56,205 nucleotides of DNA. Source: Acetobacteraceae bacterium. Its GTDB lineage: Bacteria > Pseudomonadota > Alphaproteobacteria > Acetobacterales > Acetobacteraceae. Of the stretch, positions 8,141-16,711 are shown piece by piece. A program made the position numbers and the translations under genes. The notes beneath the pieces are model-generated. The model was not told the DNA's origin. It was given only the letters and a program-made list of their open reading frames with translations, and searched no databases. Positions within the stretch are counted from its first letter, which is position 1; every line of letters begins with the position of its first letter. Location: positions 1 through 56,205 of the forward strand of contig JANXMB010000018.1 of NCBI GenBank assembly GCA_025354865.1, in the 5' to 3' direction.

Positions 8141-9355
8141 GTGACACCGGCCACCCGCCAGATCGCTTTCATCAACATCGCCCATACCTTCACCCATTAC
8201 AGCCTGCTGATCCTGCCGACGGCGGTGCTGGCGATGGCGGAACCCGGCGGTTTGTTCGGCGACAGCTACGGCCCCATTCTGACCCTGGCGACGGGCATGT
8301 TCGTGCTCTATGGGCTGCTTTCCCTGCCGCAGGGCTGGTTGGCGCAGCGCTTCGGCCGGAAAGCCTCGATGAACGCGTTCTTCCTGGGCACCGGGGCGTC
8401 GCTGATCGCCTCCGCCTTCGCGCAATCGTCCTGGATGTTGGCCGCAACCTTGGCTGGGGTCGGCATTTTCACCGCCATCTACCACCCGATCGGCACGACT
8501 ATGTTGGTCGAAGCTGCGGGCGACAAACCCGGCCGCTCGATCGGCGTGAACGGGGTGTTCGGCAATGTCGGAGTTGCCCTCGCCCCCGTCGCCACCGCCT
8601 TCCTCGCGGCGCAAATCGGCTGGCGCTCGGCGTTTCTGGTGCCGGGCGTGCTGTGCCTCGCGGTCGGGCTGCTGTGGCTGCGCACGCCCATCGTCGGCGG
8701 GCCGTCCCATCGGGGCAGCCGGCCCTTCCCCACCATTCCGCCGTATCTGGTGCGCCGGGCGGTGCTGGTGCTGATGCTGATCGCCACGTCGTCCGGGCTG
8801 GTGTTCAACGCGTTCACCTTATTACTGCCGAAACTTATGCAGGAACGTCTGGCCGACGCGCCGGGGCTGCTGCCGATCGTCGGGATGCTGGCATTTCTGG
8901 CCACGCTTTGCGGCGCGCTGACCCAATTTTCCGTGGGTCGGCTGATCGATCGGCACACGTTGAAGCGGATGTTTCTACCGATCAGCATGATCCTGGCGCC
9001 CGCGATGGCCTTGCTCTCGGTGGCACAGGGCTGGCTGGTTCTGCCGCTGGCCGGCGCCGTGGCTGCCTCGCTGTTCGGTCAGGTCACGGTGAACGAGACG
9101 ATGGCCGCGCGCTACATTTCCCCCGAATTGCGGGCGCGAATCTACTCGATCCGGTTTTTCGTCGGCTTCCTGGGCGCTGCCGCCGCCGCCCCCGTGGTCG
9201 GCTATCTGCACGAGCGCACCGGCAACCTGACGGCCGTCACCTTGGTCCTGGCCGGGTTCTCGGTCGTCACCCTGGCCTGCGCGTTGTTCTTTCCCGATCG
9301 GCCGGAGGAACTGGCACCGGAACGCTGGGCCGCCGTGCCGGCGGTCGCCGAATAG
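8141..9355 (+). CDS. Major facilitator superfamily transporter
   Basis: This 404-residue integral membrane protein has about twelve hydrophobic segments and a central hydrophilic loop near residues 185-205. The loop between the second and third segments, LPQGWLAQRFGRKASMNAFF, carries the MFS motif A pattern (G-x-x-x-x-R-x-G-R-K/R). The start is a GTG at 8141 that gives MTPATRQIAFINIAHTFTHY. The substrate cannot be deduced; the fold resembles uncharacterised sugar- or drug-type MFS carriers. It lies 30 bases upstream of a LolA-like gene, same strand, and the two could be co-transcribed. Confidence 0.85.
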   Translation: MTPATRQIAFINIAHTFTHYSLLILPTAVLAMAEPGGLFGDSYGPILTLATGMFVLYGLLSLPQGWLAQRFGRKASMNAFFLGTGASLIASAFAQSSWMLAATLAGVGIFTAIYHPIGTTMLVEAAGDKPGRSIGVNGVFGNVGVALAPVATAFLAAQIGWRSAFLVPGVLCLAVGLLWLRTPIVGGPSHRGSRPFPTIPPYLVRRAVLVLMLIATSSGLVFNAFTLLLPKLMQERLADAPGLLPIVGMLAFLATLCGALTQFSVGRLIDRHTLKRMFLPISMILAPAMALLSVAQGWLVLPLAGAVAASLFGQVTVNETMAARYISPELRARIYSIRFFVGFLGAAAAAPVVGYLHERTGNLTAVTLVLAGFSVVTLACALFFPDRPEELAPERWAAVPAVAE

Positions 9356-9385
9356 GCATTTGCAATCGGGGGCGGGACGGGCCAC

Positions 9386-10009
9386 ATGCGGCGTATGCTC
9401 CGACGCTTCATCCTTTTGCTCGCCCTCGCTTTGCCGCTGCAAGCGCAGGCTGCCTTCGAACCGACGCCGCAGGATCGGGCCGATCTCACGCGGATCGAGG
9501 CTTATCTCAACAGCCTCACCACCTTGCGCGCCAAGTTCCTGCAGGTTGCGCCGGATGGGTCGATTTCCGGCGGGCAGGCGGTGCTCGCGCGTCCCGGACG
9601 GATGCGGTTCGAATACGACCCGCCCGCCCCGTTCCTGCTGGTCGCGGCGCACGGGCAACTGGTCTTCCAGGACAATTCCATCAAGCAAACCAGCCAGATA
9701 CCCCTCAGCAGCACGCCGCTCGGCATGTTGCTGGCGCCACAGGTGAAGCTGTCCGGCGATATCGCGGTGATCGGCATGCAGCGCCTACCGGGGGAGATCG
9801 ATGTCACCATCGTCCGCTCCGCCGCCCCTGGCGATGGCACCCTGACCCTGGTGTTTGCCGACGCGCCGATGACCTTGCGGCAATGGAAAGTCGTCGATGC
9901 CCAGCGCAAGGAGACTCGGGTGACGTTGTTCAACGCCGAACTCGGCGGCAGCGTCGATGCGAAAATGTTCGAACCCGTGCAAATGCCGACACCGAGCGGC
10001 GGCGGGTAG
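9386..10009 (+). CDS. LolA-family outer-membrane lipoprotein carrier
   Basis: The 207-residue protein begins with a signal peptide (MRRMLRRFILLLALALPLQA, cut near AQA-AF at residue 23). The mature part follows the LolA plan: an N-terminal helix with YLNSLTTLRAKFLQVAPDG, then strands including GQAVLARPGRMRFEYDPPAP and LVAAHGQLVFQD. LolA ferries lipoproteins across the periplasm from LolCDE to LolB. No lol genes are adjacent; in alphaproteobacteria LolA is often a single gene. Its stop is five bases before the repeat copies at 10014-10112. It could be lolA itself or a paralogue. Confidence 0.82.
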   Translation: MRRMLRRFILLLALALPLQAQAAFEPTPQDRADLTRIEAYLNSLTTLRAKFLQVAPDGSISGGQAVLARPGRMRFEYDPPAPFLLVAAHGQLVFQDNSIKQTSQIPLSSTPLGMLLAPQVKLSGDIAVIGMQRLPGEIDVTIVRSAAPGDGTLTLVFADAPMTLRQWKVVDAQRKETRVTLFNAELGGSVDAKMFEPVQMPTPSGGG

Positions 10010-10013
10010 TAGG

Positions 10014-10112
10014 CAGCGCGATGACCGGAGGTGGCAACGCCGGAGGTCTGAATCGCCTGCGCAAACAAGCAGCGCGATGACCGGAGGCGGCACGCCGAAG
10101 GTCTGAATCGCC
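10014..10112. repeat. Dispersed two-hairpin element, copy D: two left modules in tandem
   Basis: Two left modules (about 10014-10056 and 10072-10112) follow each other without any right module. Each keeps GCGATGACC and GGTCTGAATCGCC, but the inner stem differs: GGTG with CGCC in the first and GGCG with CGCC in the second, compared with GGTG/CACC in copies A-C. The changes keep base pairing. Located directly after the LolA-like gene. Confidence 0.82.
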
Positions 10113-10233
10113 GGCCTAAACCGGAAGCGTTTTGCGGTTGCATGTCGGTCATGCGAACGAATCCGGCGGAAATTGTCTTCTTTTTGCCACGAGAATCGGG
10201 GAACATAGCGCGAGCATCAGAGTTGCACGCACT

Positions 10234-11019
10234 ATGAAGCCTCTCGTCGGGATCAGTTGCTGTACTAAGCAGTTCGGCGTCTACGGCATGTCGAACCACG
10301 CCGCGTCGGATACGTATGTGCGCGCCACCGACCATGTCGTCGGCGGTGTGCCGATTCTGATGCCCGCCAACGGGCCGACGGCGGATATCGAGACGCTGCT
10401 GGACCGGATCGACGGCATCATCCTGACCGGCAGCCGATCCAATGTGCATCCCGATTTCTACGACGGGCCGCCACATGCGGAAGGCACCTGGGAAGACCCG
10501 GCTCGCGACCATGTGACCTTGCCGCTGATCAAGGCCGCCGTCGCGCGGGGTGTGCCGCTCCTGGCCATTTGCCGCGGCTTTCAGGAACTCAACGTCGCGC
10601 TCGGCGGCTCCCTGCATCAGCGGCTGCAGGATGTGCCGGGGCGGATCGACCATTCCACGCCGATGCAACCCTCGGCCAAGGTGCGCCAGGGCAAGGCGCA
10701 CAGCATTCGTGCGACGCCGAACGGATGGCTGCACCGTCTGGCCGGCACGACCGAGATCGCGGTGAACTCCTTGCACAATCAGGGGATCGACCGGCTGGCC
10801 CCCGGTCTGGTGGCCGAGGGCGTTGCCCCGGATGGCACGATCGAAGCAGTGCGGGCAGTCGCCCCGTCGGCCGGCTACGTCGTTGGCGTGCAATGGCATC
10901 CGGAATACGACTGGCCGACCGATTCGCTATCGCGCCGGATCTTCGAGGAATTCGGTGAGATGGTGCGCTTGTATGCGGCCGGCGCCCGGTTTCCCGGCGT
11001 CGCGGCGGCAGCGGATTGA
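10234..11019 (+). CDS. Gamma-glutamyl-gamma-aminobutyrate hydrolase family protein (peptidase C26, PuuD-like)
   Basis: This 261-residue class I glutamine amidotransferase-like hydrolase has the nucleophile C113 in LLAICRGFQELN and the catalytic H222 and E224 in VQWHPEYDW. The loop NSLHNQGIDRLAP (178-190) is typical of PuuD-type enzymes, which release GABA from gamma-glutamyl-GABA in putrescine breakdown. No other puu genes are near, so the true substrate could be another gamma-glutamyl compound. I placed the start at 10234 (MKPLVGISCC), where the family begins; upstream codons from 10132 are not family-like. Cytoplasmic. Confidence 0.9.
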   Translation: MKPLVGISCCTKQFGVYGMSNHAASDTYVRATDHVVGGVPILMPANGPTADIETLLDRIDGIILTGSRSNVHPDFYDGPPHAEGTWEDPARDHVTLPLIKAAVARGVPLLAICRGFQELNVALGGSLHQRLQDVPGRIDHSTPMQPSAKVRQGKAHSIRATPNGWLHRLAGTTEIAVNSLHNQGIDRLAPGLVAEGVAPDGTIEAVRAVAPSAGYVVGVQWHPEYDWPTDSLSRRIFEEFGEMVRLYAAGARFPGVAAAAD

Positions 11020-11035
11020 CCACCGGCCGATGCGA

Positions 11036-11626
11036 CTAAGCGTGCCCCGCCGCAGACGATAGCAGGATCGGGTCCACGTTCAGCTTCGCGAAGGCGCGCC
11101 GCCAATGCGTGCTATGGTCGGCACCAAACACCAGCGCCTCATCCGGCGACACCGACAGCCAGGCGTTCTCATGGATTTCTCGGTCCAACTGACCCGGCCC
11201 CCAACCCGCATAACCCAGGGCCAATAGGCACTCGCGGGGGCCCGAACCCTCGGCGATCGCTTTGAGCACATCGAGGCTGGCGGTCAGCGCAACGGCCTCA
11301 TCCACGCGCAAACTGCCGTCGCCGAACCAATCGGCGGTGTGAAGGACGAAGCCGCGGCCGTTTTCGACGGGGCCGCCGGCGCACATGCGGACCTGCCGCA
11401 CGGCGGGCACCGGGCCAACTTTGAGCTGTTCGAGCAGTTCGTCGAAGGTCGGCCGAACGACCGGACGGTTCAGCACCAGTCCCATCGCGCCCTCGGCCGT
11501 ATGGGCGCAGAGGTAGATGACAGTCTGCGCGAATCGGTCGTCCGCCATGGACGGCATCGCGATCAGTATCTGCCCGGTCAGGAAGCGATCGGACGACAGC
11601 GGGGTGATGGGTGTGCTCTGAGCCAT
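11036..11626 (-). CDS. YqgE/AlgH family protein
   Basis: The 196-residue protein has the family landmarks FLTGQILIAMPSMADDRFAQ (near residue 15), TVIYLCAHTAEGAMGLVLNRP, MCAGGPVENGRGFVLHT and LLALGYAGWGPGQLDREIHENAWL. YqgE/AlgH has no settled function; it was named as a regulator of alginate synthesis in Pseudomonas and is widespread in proteobacteria. I placed the start at 11626 (MAQSTPITPLSSDRFL), giving a normal family length; an upstream ATG at 11704 would add 26 unsupported residues. It converges on the hydrolase gene at 10234-11019 with 16 bases between. Confidence 0.9.
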   Translation of the reverse strand: MAQSTPITPLSSDRFLTGQILIAMPSMADDRFAQTVIYLCAHTAEGAMGLVLNRPVVRPTFDELLEQLKVGPVPAVRQVRMCAGGPVENGRGFVLHTADWFGDGSLRVDEAVALTASLDVLKAIAEGSGPRECLLALGYAGWGPGQLDREIHENAWLSVSPDEALVFGADHSTHWRRAFAKLNVDPILLSSAAGHA

Positions 11627-11753
11627 GATGGAAATTTGCGGGCGACCGGCGGGAAGCGCAAGGCTGGAAATCGCATCCGCCCATTGCCGCACCGGGGACC
11701 GCACGACCGCGCCGTTGCCGAGGCGGTCGTGGACGGTTCCGTTCGGCTTCGGT

Positions 11754-12668
11754 TCAGACCGGATCCCAGCTGAACACGTCGCCAGACCGATCCAATGGCA
11801 TGAACGCGGTCTTCAGCGCCGGGCCGGCATGCGCGGCGATGCTTTCCGGGGTCCAGCCCTCGGCCTTTTGCACGACGCGGATCGGCCGGGGGGAGCTGAA
11901 CAGGATCAGCTCGTTCATCCTTGTGCCGAACACCTGACCGGTCACGTAGCTCGACGCATCCGACGACAGCCACACGGCAGCCGGTGCGTTCTTATCCGGC
12001 GTCATCTGCTGGATCTTGGCGACGCGCGCCTGCTGTTCCGGCGTCGTCGCGGGAATCGAGGATGTCATGCGGCTCCAGGCGAACGGCGCGATGCAGTTCG
12101 ACCGCACGTTGTAGCGCTGCATGTCCAGGGCGATCGACTTCGACAGCGCGGTGATGCCCAGCTTGGCGGCCGAATAGTTCGCCTGCCCGAAATTGCCGAT
12201 CAGGCCGGAGGTGGAGGAGATATGGACGAAGGTGCCGCTCTCTTGCTTGCGATAATATTCGGCAGCGGCGCGCGACACGAAGAACGAGCCATTGAGGTGG
12301 ACGGCGATCACCGACAACCAGTCGTCTTCCGTCATCTTATGGAAGATCACATCGCGCAGAATGCCGGCATTGTTCACCACGGCGTCGATGCGGCCGAAAT
12401 GGTCCAACGCGGCCTGCACGATTTTCTGCGCGCTGCCCCAGGCGGCCACGGATTCGGTGCAGATTTCCGCCACGCCGCCGGACTGCTCGATCAACGCCTT
12501 CGTCTGTTCGGCCGGGCTCGCGGAGCCGCCTTCGCCGGTCAAGGACGCGCCGATGTCGGCGACGATCACTTTCGCACCCGCCTTGGCCATCATGATCGCG
12601 ATTTCGCGCCCGATGCCGCCACCGGCGCCGGTCACGACCGCGACCTTGCCTTCCATCATACCCGCCAT
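11754..12668 (-). CDS. Short-chain dehydrogenase/reductase (multifunctional-enzyme-type 3-hydroxyacyl-CoA dehydrogenase-like)
   Basis: The 304-residue SDR has the dinucleotide motif TGAGGGIG (13-20), NNAG (99-102) and the catalytic Y165xxxK169 in QANYSAAKLG. The extended C-terminus after residue 245 (WLSSDASSYVTGQVFGTRMN, then about 55 residues) resembles the N-terminal dehydrogenase half of peroxisomal multifunctional enzyme 2, often a stand-alone fatty acid or steroid enzyme in bacteria. The substrate is therefore probably an acyl-CoA but this is inference. The start at 12668 follows GGGAGAA by about six bases. The 151-base gap to the divergent Rrf2 gene holds that operon's control region. 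Confidence 0.85.
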   Translation of the reverse strand: MAGMMEGKVAVVTGAGGGIGREIAIMMAKAGAKVIVADIGASLTGEGGSASPAEQTKALIEQSGGVAEICTESVAAWGSAQKIVQAALDHFGRIDAVVNNAGILRDVIFHKMTEDDWLSVIAVHLNGSFFVSRAAAEYYRKQESGTFVHISSTSGLIGNFGQANYSAAKLGITALSKSIALDMQRYNVRSNCIAPFAWSRMTSSIPATTPEQQARVAKIQQMTPDKNAPAAVWLSSDASSYVTGQVFGTRMNELILFSSPRPIRVVQKAEGWTPESIAAHAGPALKTAFMPLDRSGDVFSWDPV

Positions 12669-12772
12669 GTGCTTTTCTCCCGTTTGCAATGCGCACCTTC
12701 GTAGAGGCATGCGCTTGCCGGTTCAAGCGACGCCCTTGACGTCGGCAGGCCGATACGCCATTTGCCACCAAT

Positions 12773-12791
12773 CAGGACCCAACCGGTCCTG
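12773..12791. promoter_or_regulatory. Candidate operator of the SUF operon (7-5-7 palindrome)
   Basis: A perfect inverted repeat, CAGGACC and GGTCCTG around CAACC, lies 29 bases upstream of the Rrf2 regulator start. A -35-like TTGACG is at 12736-12741; the -10 about 17 bases on (near 12759) is poor. A site downstream of the promoter fits autorepression by the Rrf2 protein, as known for IscR and SufR-type regulators. The sequence does not match the E. coli IscR consensus, so the link to Rrf2 is inference. Confidence 0.4.
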
Positions 12792-12819
12792 TTACGGCAA
12801 ACCGAGGTACCGCACACGG

Positions 12820-13284
12820 ATGTTGAGGCTGTCGAAATTAACGGATTATGCGGTCGTGGTCATGGTGCGCTTGGCCGAGGTCTCGCCGGGGTCGAACCCG
12901 GACGTTCAGACCTCCCCCGGGATCGCCGCCGCCACCGGCGTGCCCGAACCAACAGTCGCCAAGGTCCTGAAAACACTGGCTGCGACCGGTCTTGTCACCT
13001 CCCAACGCGGGGCGCGCGGCGGCTATCGGTTGGCCCGTCCGCTGCATGAAATTCCGGTCGCCGAGGTGATCGCCGCCGTCGACGGACCGATCGCCCTCGT
13101 CGCCTGCGTCGATGGTTCGGCCACCGAATGCGAAAGCCAGGGCCTGTGCCCGGTGCGCGGCCGCTGGGACCCGGTGAACGATGCGATCGAACGCGCGCTG
13201 AGCGGTATCACCCTCGCCGACATGCGCGAAGCTGCGGTGCCGCCGATGTTCCGCGTGCCCGCGTTTCTACCGGCCGCCGAGTAG
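12820..13284 (+). CDS. Rrf2 family transcriptional regulator of the SUF operon
   Basis: This 154-residue winged-helix repressor starts with [20 protein letters not shown] and has the recognition helix region [13 protein letters not shown] with the wing [10 protein letters not shown]. Three cysteines, C96, C104 and C110 ([20 protein letters not shown]), are placed to bind an Fe-S cluster; the spacing (seven then five residues) differs slightly from E. coli IscR (five and five). Such regulators sense cluster supply and control SUF or ISC genes. It is the first gene of the operon, and sufB begins 10 bases downstream, so autoregulation of the whole unit is likely. Confidence 0.93.
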   Translation: MLRLSKLTDYAVVVMVRLAEVSPGSNPDVQTSPGIAAATGVPEPTVAKVLKTLAATGLVTSQRGARGGYRLARPLHEIPVAEVIAAVDGPIALVACVDGSATECESQGLCPVRGRWDPVNDAIERALSGITLADMREAAVPPMFRVPAFLPAAE

Positions 13285-13294
13285 GATGACGAAC

Positions 13295-14758
13295 ATGTCC
13301 ACGACCGCCGAAACGATCGACGCCATTTCCACCGGCTATAAGTGGGGCTTCGAAACCGATATCGAAATGGACCTCGCGCCCAAAGGGTTGAACGAGGATA
13401 TCGTCCGGCTGATTTCCGCCCGCAAGAACGAACCCGACTGGCTGCTGGAATACCGGCTGAAAGCCTTCGCCGCCTGGCAAAAAATGGAAGAACCGGACTG
13501 GGCGCGGGTCGCCCATCCGCCGATCGATTACCAGGATCTGCACTACTACGCCGCGCCGAAGAAGAAGGACGGCCCCAAAAGCCTGGACGAGGTCGATCCC
13601 GAACTGCTGAAAATGTACGAGAAACTCGGCATTCCGCTGAAGGAACGCGCCGTGCTCGCCGGCGTGGTCGATGATCGGCCGCAAATCGCCGTCGATGCCG
13701 TATTCGACAGCGTGTCGGTGGCGACCACATATCGGGAAGCTTTGTCGAAAGTCGGCGTGATTTTCTGCCCGATCAGCGAAGCCGTGCGCGACCATCCCGA
13801 TTTGGTGCAGCAATATCTCGGCTCCGTCGTGCCAGTGGCCGACAATTATTTCTCGGCCCTGAACGCCGCCGTCTTCACCGATGGCAGCTTCTGCTACATC
13901 CCCAAGGGCGTGCGCTGCCCGATGGAATTGTCCACCTATTTCCGCATCAACGCCCGCAACACCGGGCAATTCGAACGCACGCTGATCGTTGCCGAAGCCG
14001 GTGCGCATGTATCGTATCTGGAAGGCTGCACCGCGCCGCAACGCGACGAAAACCAACTGCATGCTGCGGTGGTCGAGCTGATCGCGATGGACGACGCGAC
14101 GATCAAATACTCCACGGTACAAAACTGGTATCCCGGCGACGAAAACGGCAAAGGCGGCATCTACAATTTCGTCACCAAGCGCGGCGTCTGCCGTGGCGCG
14201 CGTTCGAAAATATCCTGGACCCAGGTCGAAACCGGCTCGGCGATCACCTGGAAATACCCGTCCTGCGTGCTGATCGGGGAAGATAGCGTCGGCGAATTCT
14301 ACTCGGTGGCCGTCACCACCCACCACCAGCAGGCCGACACCGGCACCAAAATGATCCATATCGGCAAGGGATCCACCAGCACCATCGTGTCGAAAGGCAT
14401 CAGCGCCGGGAAATCGAACAACACCTATCGCGGGCTAGTGCGGATGCTGCCCAGCGCCGATGGTGCGCGCAATCACACCCAATGCGACAGCCTGCTGATC
14501 GGCGACACCTGTGGCGCACACACCGTGCCCTACATCGAAAGCCGCAACCCCTCGGCAAGGGTGGAACATGAAGCAACCACATCGAAAATCGATGAAGAAA
14601 AACTGTTCTATTGCCGCCAGCGCGGTCTGACGGAAGAAGACGCGGTAAACCTGATTGTGAACGGGTTCTGCAAGGAAGTACTGAAGGAACTGCCTATGGA
14701 GTTCGCCGTCGAGGCGCAAAAACTCCTGGCTGTTTCGCTCGAAGGATCGGTGGGATAA
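13295..14758 (+). CDS. sufB: Fe-S cluster assembly scaffold protein SufB
   Basis: SufB is the main scaffold of the SufBCD complex on which clusters are built. The 487-residue product has the family features GVYYCSI-like region replaced by [32 protein letters not shown], and the C-terminal core with [20 protein letters not shown] and [20 protein letters not shown], including the conserved cysteine of the GDTCGAHT loop and acidic residues. AGGA lies eight bases before the ATG at 13295; an in-frame ATG at 13286 is too close to it. The gene ends four bases before sufC. Confidence 0.96.
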   Translation: MSTTAETIDAISTGYKWGFETDIEMDLAPKGLNEDIVRLISARKNEPDWLLEYRLKAFAAWQKMEEPDWARVAHPPIDYQDLHYYAAPKKKDGPKSLDEVDPELLKMYEKLGIPLKERAVLAGVVDDRPQIAVDAVFDSVSVATTYREALSKVGVIFCPISEAVRDHPDLVQQYLGSVVPVADNYFSALNAAVFTDGSFCYIPKGVRCPMELSTYFRINARNTGQFERTLIVAEAGAHVSYLEGCTAPQRDENQLHAAVVELIAMDDATIKYSTVQNWYPGDENGKGGIYNFVTKRGVCRGARSKISWTQVETGSAITWKYPSCVLIGEDSVGEFYSVAVTTHHQQADTGTKMIHIGKGSTSTIVSKGISAGKSNNTYRGLVRMLPSADGARNHTQCDSLLIGDTCGAHTVPYIESRNPSARVEHEATTSKIDEEKLFYCRQRGLTEEDAVNLIVNGFCKEVLKELPMEFAVEAQKLLAVSLEGSVG

Positions 14759-14762
14759 TCGC

Positions 14763-15512
14763 ATGTTGGAGATTCGTGGCCTGACGGCATCGATCGGCGA
14801 AAAACCGATCTTGAAAGGCATCGACCTCACGGTCCCCGACGGCGAAGTACATGCCATCATGGGGCCGAACGGGGCGGGAAAATCCACCCTGGGCTACGTC
14901 CTGTCCGGACGCGACGACTACACCGTGACCGGTGGATCGGTCGTCTATAACGGCGTCGATCTGCTTGACATGGCGCCGGAACAACGCGCCGCCGCCGGCG
15001 TATTTTTGGCGTTCCAGGCGCCGATCGAACTGCCCGGCGTGAACAATGCCAATTTCCTGCGCACCGCGCTGAATGCCATCCGCCGCGCCCACGGCGAATC
15101 CGAACTCGATGCCGTGCAATTCCTCAAACTTGCGCGTATCGAAACGAAACGCCTTGCGATGCCCGACGATATGCTGAAACGTAACGTCAATGTCGGCTTT
15201 TCCGGCGGTGAGAAGAAGCGTAACGAGGTGCTACAAATGGCCCTGCTGCGCCCGTCCCTGGCCATTTTGGACGAAACCGATAGCGGCCTGGATATCGATG
15301 CGCTGCGCATTGTCGCCGATGGGGTAAACGCCCTGCGCGCGCCGACATTCTCCGCCCTGGTCATCACGCATCATCAACGTTTGCTCGATCGTCTGGTGCC
15401 GAACCGCGTCCATGTTCTGGCGCATGGTCGGATCGTCCGCTCCGGCGGCCCCGAACTCGCGCGGGAGCTTGAAAAGAACGGCTATGCCGACCTCCTGGCG
15501 GAGGCCGCGTGA
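14763..15512 (+). CDS. sufC: Fe-S cluster assembly ATPase SufC
   Basis: SufC is the ABC-type ATPase that drives the SufB-SufD scaffold in the cytoplasm. The 249 residues contain Walker A GPNGAGKS (34-41), the signature FSGGEKKRNE (146-155), Walker B LAILDE (167-171) and the switch histidine in VITHHQRLLD (H203). The signature with KKRNE is diagnostic of SufC among ABC ATPases. The stop codon overlaps the GTG start of sufD, which implies translational coupling. Confidence 0.97.
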   Translation: MLEIRGLTASIGEKPILKGIDLTVPDGEVHAIMGPNGAGKSTLGYVLSGRDDYTVTGGSVVYNGVDLLDMAPEQRAAAGVFLAFQAPIELPGVNNANFLRTALNAIRRAHGESELDAVQFLKLARIETKRLAMPDDMLKRNVNVGFSGGEKKRNEVLQMALLRPSLAILDETDSGLDIDALRIVADGVNALRAPTFSALVITHHQRLLDRLVPNRVHVLAHGRIVRSGGPELARELEKNGYADLLAEAA

Positions 15513-16711
15513 CCGCGATCACTCGCAACGCAGGCGCCCAGGCCGGGGTGGACGGTTTCCTTGCCTGCTACGACGCCTTGAAGGACGCCCTGCCCGGCGA
15601 TCCCGGCGTGCGGGAAAAAGCCGCCGCATCGTTCCGGCTGTTGGGTCTGCCCGGCGGCACCGCAGCGCGGCGGACGGAGGCCTGGAAATACACCAGCCTG
15701 CGCTCGGTCGCCGAAACCGCCTTCGCCACACGGGTCGAACGCGGGTTTTCGATCGATCTTTCAGCGTCCACCGCCACTTTCTCCCGTTTCGCCGCACAGG
15801 CCGCATTCGGTCCCTTGGCGCGGCCGGATCGCGATCCGATGGTGGCGCTGAATACGATGCTGGCAGAAGACGGTGCGGTGCTGCATGTGCCTGCCGACAC
15901 CGACGGCGGCGTCGTTCGTATCGACAGCGATAGCCACGGCCCGCATGCGTTCCATCCCCGCCATGCTATCCGTCTGGAAGCCGGCGCGCGGCTGGTCGTG
16001 CTGGAAACGGCGACCGGCACCGGGCGTTATCTGCACAACGCCGTGACCGAAATCGATGTCGGCGCCGGGGCGCATCTAACCCATATTCGCTTGCAGGACG
16101 AATCCCTCGACGCGTTCCACTTCGCCACGATTTATGCCGACATCGCCGATTCCGGCACCTACGACGGGTTTTCCCTGGTCATCGGCGGGCGCATCGCACG
16201 CACCGAAATCCATGCCCGCCTGTCCGGCAAAAACGCCGTCGCCCACATGAACGGTGCGCAATTGCTGACCGGCAATCAGCATGCCGATTTTTCCTCCGTC
16301 GTCCGCCACGACGCCCCCCACGGATCGTCCCGCCAGACCGTCAAAAACGTGCTCGGCGGTCGATCCCGCGGGGTGTTCCAGGGCCGTATCGAAGTCGCAC
16401 GCGATGCCCAGAAAACCGACGGTTACCAGATGAACCAGGCGCTGTTGCTCTCGCCCGATGCCGAAATCGATAGCAAACCGGAACTGGAAATCTTTGCCGA
16501 CGACGTCAAATGTTCGCATGGCGCAACGGTCGGTGCGCTGGACGCCGAGCAGTTGTTTTACCTGAGGAGTCGGGGCGTGCCGGAGGGGGAGGCGCAAGCC
16601 ATGCTGGTGCGGGCATTCCTGAGCGACGCCCTCGATTTCGTATCGGACGAGACCATCAGATCGACATTGGAAAACAGTGTCGGGGCGTGGTGGGAAAGGC
16701 AAGCCGCATGA
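15509..16711 (+). CDS. sufD: Fe-S cluster assembly protein SufD
   Basis: SufD pairs with SufB in the SufBC2D scaffold. The 400-residue protein shows the SufD/SufB core in the last 200 residues (HARLSGKNAVAHMNGAQLLT, then KTDGYQMNQALLLSPDAEID, KPELEIFADDVKCSHGATVG and EQLFYLRSRGVPEGEAQAML). It starts with a GTG (15509) overlapping the sufC stop and its own stop overlaps the sufS ATG. The N-terminal 150 residues are variable, as usual for SufD, with KAAASFRLLGLPGGTAARRT and EAWKYTSLR as the recognisable helix. Confidence 0.95.
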   Translation: MTAITRNAGAQAGVDGFLACYDALKDALPGDPGVREKAAASFRLLGLPGGTAARRTEAWKYTSLRSVAETAFATRVERGFSIDLSASTATFSRFAAQAAFGPLARPDRDPMVALNTMLAEDGAVLHVPADTDGGVVRIDSDSHGPHAFHPRHAIRLEAGARLVVLETATGTGRYLHNAVTEIDVGAGAHLTHIRLQDESLDAFHFATIYADIADSGTYDGFSLVIGGRIARTEIHARLSGKNAVAHMNGAQLLTGNQHADFSSVVRHDAPHGSSRQTVKNVLGGRSRGVFQGRIEVARDAQKTDGYQMNQALLLSPDAEIDSKPELEIFADDVKCSHGATVGALDAEQLFYLRSRGVPEGEAQAMLVRAFLSDALDFVSDETIRSTLENSVGAWWERQAA

